Assembly: GCA_038239195.1 (NCBI GenBank)
Contig: JBBSEZ010000104.1
Location: forward strand, 1 to 24,910
Reading direction: 5' to 3'
DNA: 24,910 nucleotides
DNA from: JBBSEZ01 sp038239195
Lineage (GTDB): Bacteria; Planctomycetota; Planctomycetia; Gemmatales; Gemmataceae
The notes below the pieces were generated by a model. The model worked only from the letters and a program-made list of their open reading frames with translations, ran no database searches and was not told where the DNA came from. A program made the position numbers and the translations under genes. Each line of letters opens with the position of its first letter. The first letter of the stretch is position 1. Positions 7,246 to 15,200 of this stretch are shown one piece after another.

Positions 7246-10200
7246 ATGGCGATTCGTGCGGACTGCCCCGAGTGCCGGAGGTCGTACAACCTGGCCGACG
7301 AGCTCCTGGGCAAGACCATCCGCTGCAAGGGGTGCTCGCACGTCTTTGTCGTCGAGGAACGGCCGGCGGAAGGGCCCGACGAGTTGGTGGCGGAGGCCAT
7401 CGCCAGCGAGCCGCGCCGGGCGCGGCCGACTTCGCGGGTTGCCCCGGCAAGAAGCCGAGACCGCGAGGAGGAAGAACCTCCTCGTCGCCGGCCTCGCGAC
7501 GAAGACGAGGACCGCGGGAGAGAGCGGGAGGGTGGCGGGCCGAACGTGGCCTTGCTGGTCGGGCTGATTGGCGGCGGCGCGGCCCTGCTGCTCGTGTTGG
7601 GCGGGGCCCTCACGTGGGCGCTCTTCTCGCGTTCGCCCGCAGCGCCGGCGCCTGCGCCGCCTGGGGAGCTCGTGCGGGGCCCCAACCCGGGGGGCGTGCG
7701 GCCCGCCCCCGTCGTGCGCCTCGGCCCGGGGGGCGTGGAGCGCCCTCCCGCGGTGCGCCCCGACCCGAAGGACGTCCGGCCCGCTCCGCTGGCCTGGAGC
7801 GTGCGGCCGGACCCGGGGCCTGTTCTGAAGGGGCCCGTCGATCCGAACGGCGTCATTCCCCTCGGCCCTTCCGTGCCGTTTCTGTACCCAACCCGGCCCA
7901 GCCCCTACGTGGCCATCGGGCAAAACGTCACCGAGCGGGACGCGCGCCAGGTCTGGGACCTGGAAACCATGAAGCAGGTCGGCACCATCGCCGGCAAGTT
8001 GGCGTCGAACTCGGCGCACGTCTTGAGCCCCGATGGAAAGTACCTGGCCGGCCGGGTGTGGAAGCCGACCGGGACGCTGATCGAGGTCGTGTTCGCGGAC
8101 AACGGGCGAACGGCCCAGTTGCTGCCGATGGACAAGGGCTTCGCGGTCGGCGGCCTGATCGATTTCGCCGGGCCCGACCAGCTCGTCGTTACCGGCAGCC
8201 TCCTCGTGAATCCGGTGATCCAGGTCTGGAACTTGAAGACCGGGGAGCTCGTCCGGCAGATCAACTCGCCTCGGTTCCCGCCCGACCCCAAGACCGGGGC
8301 GGCGATGAGCCCCGGCGGGCGCCATCTCGCCTGGCTCGACGCCAACCGCGTCGTTTTTTGCGATCTGGCAGAGGGAAAAATTGTCGGCGACCTGCCGGTG
8401 CCGGCGGGCGCCGGGTTTCGGACGTCCAAGGGGCTCGCCTTTTCGCCGGACGGCACCGAACTGGCCGTGCTGTTCGAGGGGGCCCAACCGCAGGTGGTGC
8501 TTTTCGACGTGGCGAAGGGGAAATGGGCCAAGACCATCGACCTGGCCAAGGGCGTCCACAAGCTCGCCCCCACTTCGCGCCTCTACGGCGGGCCGGCCCT
8601 CCTCTGGCTCCCCGACCGCAGCGGCTGGCTGGCGTTTGGCCACTTCCTCATCGACAACCCCAGCGGGGGCGTGGTCTACGTGCTGCCCAACAACCTGGAG
8701 GTCGGCTTCCCCACTCAGCGACAGGTGCTGAGCAAGGACCACCTGGCGGTCGCGACCGGGAAGCTCGGCGCCCGGCAGTTGCAGATTTTGACGTTGCCGC
8801 GGGCGCAGATCGACCTGGCGGTCAAGGCGGTGCGGGCGGGGGGAGACCCATCCACGGCCTCGTTGCCGGGGCTCGTGCCGGCAGACTGGTCGGCGGTCCG
8901 GCAGGTCCCGCCGGCGAGTGGCGCCCTGGCGTGGAAGGCGGTGCCGGACGGGCTGCCGGCCCGGAAGCTGACGGCGGGGCCGATCGCCCTGCCGGTCAAG
9001 GGAACGGCCATCGAACGGGTCGTCTTCGCCGAGCGGGCGGCCCAGGCGGCGGTCCTCAGCCAGACGGCGGCGGAAGGGCCGACCAATCAGCGGCAGTTCC
9101 GGGTCGAGCGTTACGACCTGACCAACGGCGAGGCCCTGGGGGGCGTGGACCTGTTCAGCTCTCCCAAGGCCCCGTTCGGGGTGCGCCAAACGCTGGCGGC
9201 AGGCCTGAGCCCGGACGGCGGGCTCTTCGCCGCGGTCGAGCCAGGAAGCGGGCGCCGGATCGACGTCTGGTCGTTGGCCGAGAAGAAGCACCTCGTCGGT
9301 TGGGTGCCTCACCCCAAGGACAAGGAGGTCAAGATCGAGTGGGTCGGCTTTGCCGACGACAAGCGACTGCTGACGAGCTTTTCGACGGGCAAACTGGTGT
9401 TGTGGGGCCTGCCGAAGTGCCGGGCCACGTACGCGGTGAACGGTTTCAAGGGGGCCGTGGCCCTGAGCCCCGGGCGGAAGTACCTGGCGGGCTTCGAGGG
9501 TGGGGGCGTGACCTTTCTGGAGGTGGAGAGCGGCGAGCGGCGCGGCCGGTTGATGGGCCCGGCGGGGACCGCGCTCGTCTCGTGCGTCGCGCTGGCCTTC
9601 CGCCTGGACGGGACCGGCCTGGCCGGGCTGTTCGTGGCGGCGGGCTCGGGGCCGAAGTTGGTGTGTTGGGACCTGAAGCGGGGCGAGGCGATGGGCGACG
9701 CGCCCGCGGTCGGCAACCGGGGGGCCGTTTCGTGGGCCGGCGACAAGCACCTGCTGCTGGACGGCACGCTGACTGACCTCGCGCTCAAAGCGGCGATCTG
9801 GAACTACTCGCTTCCGGGGGCCGGCAAGCGTGCGGGACAAGGGCCCGACGGGCGGCACTGGTTCGCGGCGGGCCAGGGGCAGGAAGGCCTGGCCCACCTG
9901 ACGGCGCAGACGTTGCCCGACGCCGCCGTCCGGGGCCTGTTGGCGTTGCTGGCCAGGCCGACCACGCAAGTGCTGCTGCGCCCGGGCATGAGCCTGGGCG
10001 TTCAAGTCGAGGTGAGTGGGGGCGGGGGCGACGCGGCTGCCGTGCGCCGCAGCACTTTGGATGCAGTCGCGCAGCGGCTCCGCAGCGCGGGGCTCGAGGT
10101 CGCCGACGGTTCGCGGGTGGTCCTCCGGATTCAAGTGACGGAGCAGGCCACCGGGAAGACTCGAAGGTACAAGACGGTCGGCGGGGGTGGGGGAACGTTC

Positions 10201-10461
10201 GCGGTGGCGGTCAAACAACTCACTTGCCAGGCGACCCTCTCCGGGCCGGGCGGGGTGTGGTGGCAGAATCGCCAGGCGATCCAGACCCCGGACGCCCTGA
10301 TGGTCCGGACGGACAACGCGCAGCAATATTTCGACCGGCAACTCTGGGGCCAGGCCGCAGGCTGGGCGTCGGGGGTCGGGATGGCGCCGACGTTCCTGAT
10401 CCGCGTGGGCGGCAAGCTGGAGGCGCTGCCCAAGACCTCGGTCCTGGCGGGCGATCGGTGA
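7246..10461 (+). CDS. MJ0042-type zinc ribbon, membrane-anchored WD40-like propeller protein
   Basis: 1071 residues; ATG at 7246 with GGGAGGG about 8 nt upstream. Domains in order: an MJ0042-type zinc ribbon (CPEC at Cys7/Cys10, CKGC at Cys27/Cys30); a charged, low-complexity stretch (40-98); one membrane helix (about 101-128); a Pro/Val-rich linker (131-200); a long run of WD40-like blades (about 210-870) with repeated LSPDGKYLAG, FSPDGTELAV and LSPGRKYLAGF segments; and a C-terminal beta-rich domain (about 905-1071) with low similarity to anything I know. The likely topology is zinc ribbon in the cytoplasm and propeller outside it. This architecture is typical of planctomycete proteins of unknown function. 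It probably acts as a scaffold or sensor; no enzymatic motif is seen. Confidence 0.92.
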   Translation: MAIRADCPECRRSYNLADELLGKTIRCKGCSHVFVVEERPAEGPDELVAEAIASEPRRARPTSRVAPARSRDREEEEPPRRRPRDEDEDRGREREGGGPNVALLVGLIGGGAALLLVLGGALTWALFSRSPAAPAPAPPGELVRGPNPGGVRPAPVVRLGPGGVERPPAVRPDPKDVRPAPLAWSVRPDPGPVLKGPVDPNGVIPLGPSVPFLYPTRPSPYVAIGQNVTERDARQVWDLETMKQVGTIAGKLASNSAHVLSPDGKYLAGRVWKPTGTLIEVVFADNGRTAQLLPMDKGFAVGGLIDFAGPDQLVVTGSLLVNPVIQVWNLKTGELVRQINSPRFPPDPKTGAAMSPGGRHLAWLDANRVVFCDLAEGKIVGDLPVPAGAGFRTSKGLAFSPDGTELAVLFEGAQPQVVLFDVAKGKWAKTIDLAKGVHKLAPTSRLYGGPALLWLPDRSGWLAFGHFLIDNPSGGVVYVLPNNLEVGFPTQRQVLSKDHLAVATGKLGARQLQILTLPRAQIDLAVKAVRAGGDPSTASLPGLVPADWSAVRQVPPASGALAWKAVPDGLPARKLTAGPIALPVKGTAIERVVFAERAAQAAVLSQTAAEGPTNQRQFRVERYDLTNGEALGGVDLFSSPKAPFGVRQTLAAGLSPDGGLFAAVEPGSGRRIDVWSLAEKKHLVGWVPHPKDKEVKIEWVGFADDKRLLTSFSTGKLVLWGLPKCRATYAVNGFKGAVALSPGRKYLAGFEGGGVTFLEVESGERRGRLMGPAGTALVSCVALAFRLDGTGLAGLFVAAGSGPKLVCWDLKRGEAMGDAPAVGNRGAVSWAGDKHLLLDGTLTDLALKAAIWNYSLPGAGKRAGQGPDGRHWFAAGQGQEGLAHLTAQTLPDAAVRGLLALLARPTTQVLLRPGMSLGVQVEVSGGGGDAAAVRRSTLDAVAQRLRSAGLEVADGSRVVLRIQVTEQATGKTRRYKTVGGGGGTFAVAVKQLTCQATLSGPGGVWWQNRQAIQTPDALMVRTDNAQQYFDRQLWGQAAGWASGVGMAPTFLIRVGGKLEALPKTSVLAGDR

Positions 10462-10543
10462 ACCGCCCGCGGGACGATCTGTCACGGGCAACCGGAGCTC
10501 GACTCGGGCCGGCCATTTCAAGAGACCGCGCGGAGGGACAGAC

Positions 10544-11611
10544 ATGGCACCAATGGGCCCCCCGCCCGCGATCCCCGAAGGAGGCGCCCCGGCCGAACCG
10601 CCTCCCGCCGAGGCGCCTGCCCACGCGCTCGTGACCATCGACATCGGCGGGCTGACGACCGGCCCCGCCATCGTCGAGGCGGCGCTGGGCGACCTCTACT
10701 TCGGCCCGGCCCCTCCGGCGCTCGCGCCGGCCGCGCCGCCCCCAACCTCAATTCCCCCTCCTGAAGAGCCTGCCGAGGAGGCCCCTCTCGCGATCCCCGC
10801 CGAGGCTGCGCCGCGGGAGCAGCCCCCCGAGGCGGCAAGCCCCGAGGCGGTGCAAGACGAGCCAGCGGCGCGGCCGGCCGGCCCCCCCTCGATCCTGACC
10901 ATCGACGTCGGCGGGACGAAAGTCAAAATTTTGGCGACCGGACAGACGGAGCCGCGCAAGGCCCCTTCCGGGAGAGACTTCACGCCGTCCCGGCTGATCG
11001 AGACGGTCCGCTCGCTGGCCCAGGGTTGGGACTACGAGGCCATCTCGATCGGCCTGCCCGCGCTGGTGGGGCCCCAGGGGCCGCGCTCGGAGCCCGGCAA
11101 CCTGGGGCCGGGCTGGGTCGGCTTCGACTACGCGGCCGCCTTTGGCAAGCCCGTGAAGATGGTCAACGACGCGGCCATGCAGGCGTTGGGCAGTTACGAG
11201 GGCGGGCGCATGCTCTTCCTCGGCCTGGGCACCGGCCTGGGCTCGGCGCTGATCACGGGCCACGTCGTCGTCCCGCTGGAGCTGGGGCGGTTGCCGTACG
11301 ACACCACCCGGACGCTCGGCGAAGTTTTGGGGCGGCGGGGACTGGAGCGGCTGGGCAAGGGCGAGTGGCGCAAGGCGTGTCTGCGGGCGCTGACCGCGCT
11401 GATGCACGCCTTCGTGGCCGACTACGTGGTGGTCGGCGGCGGCAACGCCAAGAACGTGAAAGAGCTGCCGCCCGGCGCCCGCCGAGGGCACAACCTGACG
11501 GCGTTCCGGGGGGGCTTCCGCTTGTGGAGCGCGGACGACGTCTGGGTCCTCGCCGCCAGTGGCGGGGAGTCGCTTCACCCGACGGCTCAGGAAGCGCTGC
11601 GGATGCTCTGA
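10544..11611 (+). CDS. ROK-family, polyphosphate-glucokinase-like kinase with long N-terminal extension
   Basis: 355 residues; ATG at 10544 with GGAGGG 6 nt upstream. The catalytic core starts near 116 with ILTIDVGGTKVKILATG (phosphate-1 loop). It continues with VNDAAMQALG (Asn208, Asp209), LFLGLGTGLGSALI (phosphate-2) and VVPLELGRLPY, the pattern of strictly polyphosphate- or ATP-dependent glucokinases. The classical ROK zinc motif CxCGxxGCxE is absent, as in the polyphosphate-glucokinase branch. Residues 1-115 are Pro/Ala/Glu-rich and probably disordered, but include TIDIGGLTTG (31-40), a near copy of the phosphate-1 loop. It follows the propeller gene by 82 bp and may share its transcript. 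Phosphoryl donor and sugar are unproven. Confidence 0.85.
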   Translation: MAPMGPPPAIPEGGAPAEPPPAEAPAHALVTIDIGGLTTGPAIVEAALGDLYFGPAPPALAPAAPPPTSIPPPEEPAEEAPLAIPAEAAPREQPPEAASPEAVQDEPAARPAGPPSILTIDVGGTKVKILATGQTEPRKAPSGRDFTPSRLIETVRSLAQGWDYEAISIGLPALVGPQGPRSEPGNLGPGWVGFDYAAAFGKPVKMVNDAAMQALGSYEGGRMLFLGLGTGLGSALITGHVVVPLELGRLPYDTTRTLGEVLGRRGLERLGKGEWRKACLRALTALMHAFVADYVVVGGGNAKNVKELPPGARRGHNLTAFRGGFRLWSADDVWVLAASGGESLHPTAQEALRML

Positions 11612-11709
11612 CGCTCGCAGCCGATCCGGCAAGGAGGTTGTGGGACCGTTGCATTCTGCCCTTTCGTGCGTCGTGCGCGCGGAAAGGCCTCTCCGGGCGG
11701 GAAGTGGTT

Positions 11710-11738
11710 TTGCTCTGGCCGCGAGGAAGCCTTACAAT
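11710..11738 (+). promoter_or_regulatory. Putative sigma-70 promoter upstream of the 125-residue protein
   Basis: TTGCTC (11710-11715) and TACAAT (11733-11738) are 17 nt apart, a good sigma-70 spacing and a five-of-six -10 match. A start near 11745 would leave about a 70-nt leader before the ATG at 11815. It also argues against an in-frame ATG at 11737, which lies inside the -10 element. Confidence 0.5.
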
Positions 11739-11814
11739 GCAGGAATGGGGAAGGGGGCGCCCGCAGGCGCACCGCCCCGAGCGGGAGAGCCGAGCCATCT
11801 ATTCGAGGCCCGCC

Positions 11815-12192
11815 ATGAGTCGCGAACTGCTGGAGCTGGTCCTGCCTCGCCTGGCGAAGCGCCTCAACCGGCAGTTGCGCCGCTATCGGGCCGGGGAGCT
11901 CAGCGAGGACCAGTTCTCGCATCGCTTCGAGGCCCTTCTCCAGCAGCAATACTCGTGGCTCGCCAACCGCGGCATTCCCGTCGTCGATGCCGCCGTCGCC
12001 GTTCACGCCGCCGTCATCATCCTCAGCGCCCCGGGGCTCGAGGCCGAAGCGACAGAGCAGTCGGTGCCGCTCGAGGTGATCGAGTGGCGCGCCGTGGCGG
12101 CGGCGGCGGCCGACGTCGCCGAGAACTACGGCCTGAGCGAGCGCCGGGCCTCCCGGCGGATCAGCGCGATCGTGGCGCTGTACGCGGAATGA
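11815..12192 (+). CDS. Small helical protein of unknown function
   Basis: 125 residues from the ATG at 11815. The open frame runs back to 11026, but that part overlaps the ROK gene and is a shadow. A promoter-like TTGCTC-N17-TACAAT about 75 bp upstream supports this start; the ribosome site is weak (CGAGG). The protein is helical. The first 55 residues are basic and Arg/Leu-rich (LPRLAKRLNRQLRRYRAGELSEDQF in outline), followed by an alanine/valine-rich stretch (VVDAAVAVHAAVIIL, about 60-74) and a C-terminal segment (LSERRASRRISAIVALY) that could be a helix-turn-helix-like pair. No family is recognised. Strong codon bias supports coding. It converges on the large kinase gene. Confidence 0.75.
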   Translation: MSRELLELVLPRLAKRLNRQLRRYRAGELSEDQFSHRFEALLQQQYSWLANRGIPVVDAAVAVHAAVIILSAPGLEAEATEQSVPLEVIEWRAVAAAAADVAENYGLSERRASRRISAIVALYAE

Positions 12193-12201
12193 GGGGCGAC
12201 G

Positions 12202-12227
12202 GACGCGCTCCGCTATCGCGTCGCGGC
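12202..12227. repeat. Dispersed palindromic repeat, copy 2
   Basis: All 26 bases match, without error, the reverse complement of the central part of the copy at 18433-18473. It begins 10 bp after the stop of the 125-residue protein, in the 68-bp gap between two converging genes, where it could also mark the transcript 3' end. Confidence 0.7.
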
Positions 12228-12260
12228 AACGCGGTTGGGGCATTCATACGCGCCGCCCTC

Positions 12261-15200
12261 TCAGCGCTTCCCGATCACCTCCTCCGCCTCGGTACGGAAC
12301 GCCTTCAATTCCTCGTTCTGCCCCGCCGTCCGCCGTGCCGCGTTGGCCTGGATCTCGCGCACCGCCTGGGCGAGGCTGGTTCGCGCCCCCTTGTCGTCTC
12401 CGAGACGGTGCTGGCACATCGCCAGAAATAGTCGGTCGATGGTTTCATCCGGGGCCCGGCGACTTCAGGTTCTCGGCGAGGTGCCGCCGGGCCTCCTCGT
12501 AGCGCCCAACCCGATAGAGGGCCACGGCGAGCGTGTTCCGATACACCGGGCGAGGCTCGCGGCGCATCGCCTCCTCCGCCAGCGCCAGGGCGGGCTTCGG
12601 GGCGCGCCGGGCCTCGGGCCCGGTCACCAGGTGCCAGGCCAGGTTGTTGTAATGCAAGGCCCCCGCCGCCTTCCGCTCGATAAGAGCTTGCCAGTCCGCC
12701 GCGGCGAGGTCGTCGCGCCGCAGGCGCAGCGCCAGCCGCCAGCGGGGCTCCCGGTAGGCGACGACGTCCGGGGCCAGTTCGACCGCGCGCGAGTAGTCCG
12801 CCAGGGCCTTCGCCACATGGCCCAGCCGGGCATGTGCCAGCGCCCTCTGGGCGTACACCTCGGGGATGGGGCCGAACGGGGAGCACTCCAGGGCCGTCGT
12901 GCAGAGGTCGATCATGGCCTGGGGGGCCAGCGGCAGGCTGCCGTATTCGACCCGGACGGAAGGGAGGGGGCCGGCCTCCCCCGCGGGCGCGTCGGGGTAG
13001 GCGGGCGCGTCCCAGTCCAGCCCGAGCGTTGCCAGCTCCCGACGGAGCAGGCGCAGGTCCCAGACGTGGGCCGCCATGGTCGGTCGGAAGCTGATCGTCA
13101 TGAGTTGGGCGCCATCGCGCGCGAACGCCATCGCCGCGGTCCGGGGGGGGACGAGGTCCTGGTTGGGGTCTTCGAGGGTGGCAAACTCGTGCCCCGTCCC
13201 CGGCTCGATCAGGCGCACCTTGCCCTCGCCCGTCTCGACCGCCTGAAGCGGCCGGTCGGGAGCGAAGGCGCTGGTCGTGCCTTGCAAAACGGGCGCTTCC
13301 TCCCACGAGCCGGTGTCCCAGGTGCGGACGCGGCCCCCGCGCGTCGCGGCCGCCAGCCAGCGCCCGTCGGCGCTGAAGCCCTGAAGGATCATCGCCGGTT
13401 CCGCGGGCAAGTCGCGTAGGCGCCGGCCAGTCTTCGCGTCGAGGAAGAAGACGGAGGGAAGGGTGGCGGACGCGGCCGCCGCGAGTTGCCCGTCCGGGCG
13501 CAGCACGGGAAAGTCCCCGGCGCCGGCCTCCAGCGGCACCCAGGCCGGGCGGCCGGCCGGGCGCAGCAGCCGAGGGCCCAGGGGGGTACGCAGCGCCAGC
13601 GACCGGCCGGCGCGGTCGATCGAGAGCGCGTCGCGATCGAGGTTCCGCGCCAGGTAGCAGCGCGGCGGGCCGACCTTCCAGGAGCCTGCCGCCTCCTGGC
13701 GCCAGGGCCACCGCCACAGCCCCTCGGGGCCGTAGGCCCACAGCGCGCCGTCGCCCGCGAAGGTCAGTCCGTGGACCTCCCCGAGCCGCTCGAGCGTCGC
13801 GACGTGGTGCCCCCGGGCGCGGTCGAAGACGGCCACCTGTTTGATCGTGGCGACGGCCACCCAGCGGTCGTCGGGGCTGAGCGCGAGCGTCAAGGGAGGG
13901 GCGTCGTTCCGCGCCGGCAGGTGGCGAAATCGCCGGTAGGCGGGCCTGGGCACCTCCCAGACGCGCAGGTCGGTCGTCTTCCACACGCCCCCCACCAGCC
14001 GGGTGCTATCGGGGGAGAAGCGGAGGTCGGCCAAGTTCGTGTTGGCCTTGAAGAGCAGGGTGCCGGTATGCGGGTCCCAGAGCCGGGCCTCCCCGTTCCA
14101 GTCGGTGCTCGCCAGCAGGTCGCCCGAGGGGCTGAACGCCAGCTGCGTCCCCCCGTGTGCGTCACGTGGGCCGCCATCGTCCACACTCGCCGAACGGTGT
14201 CGTACACCCGCAACTCGTTATCGTCGGCGACCGCCAGCAACCGCCCGGCGGGGTGCCAGGTGGGGGCGAAGCAACGCGTGCCGGCCCCCCGCAGGGTGTC
14301 GAGGACCTCCCCCGTCACCGCATCGCGGATCAGGACCACCGGCTGCCCGCGGAGGCGGGCGGCGACGGCGAGGCGGGCGCCGTCGGGCGACCAACCCAGC
14401 CCCGCCCACTCGCAGCCCGGGGCCTCTTCAACGGGCGGCAGGGCCCTTCGGCCCCCTTGTTCCGGGCCCGCGATCTCGATGGTCCCGTCGGGCCGGGCGA
14501 AGGCCAGCCCGCCCGGCCCAAAGGTTGCCGTGCGCCAGGGCGCCGTCGGCCGCTCCCAGACGAGCGCGGGGGGCGCGGGCCCCAGGCGCCAGAGGCGAAG
14601 GCTGGCGCTCGCTTTCCGCCAGGCGGCGAGCCAGCGGCCGTCGGGGCTGAAGAGGAGTTGCCCCTCGGTGAGGCCGCCGAAGCCCTCGAGCCGGGCGAGC
14701 TCGGAGTCGTCGGCCACCCGGCGGACGGTGAGGGCCCCGTCGGGGAGCATGCGGGCGTACTGGTCGAGGGAGGGGGAGAAGGCGACGACCACGCCGGCGT
14801 CCGAGGGGCAGGGCCAGCGGTGGAGCTCGCGCAGGTCGTGCAGGGCCAGGGCGCCGACGGCCTCGTTGCGGAGGGCGAGATAGCGGTCGGCGGGCAGGTC
14901 GAGCTCGCGGGCCAACTCGGCCGCCTGCCGGATCGTGTCGAGGGCCCCGAACCGTTGCCCTGCCCGCTGGCTGGAGCGCTGGGCGCGGGCCTTTTCCAGA
15001 TAGCTCTCGAACAGGCGCACGCGCGCCTCGCGTTTGGCTTCCTCGGCGCGGTGAAGGGAGGCCTGGAGCAAGAGGGCGGCGACGGAGGAGCCGATCGCGA
15101 CCGTGAGGACGAGGGCCAGGCAGGCCACGAGGCCGACGGCCCAGCCAGGGCTCCGCCGCGCCCACTTCCCGGCCCGCTCCAGCCGTCCTACCGCCCGGGC

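Noticed and set aside
10478..10500. CTGTCACG upstream of the ROK gene as a third ECF promoter
   Set aside because: Only the TGTCACG core matches; the flanking bases and a -10-like block are missing.
7042..10671. 1209-residue minus-strand frame opposite the zinc-ribbon/propeller gene
   Set aside because: It is antisense to a clear gene with motifs, has Arg/Pro/Gly-rich composition and no recognisable domain.
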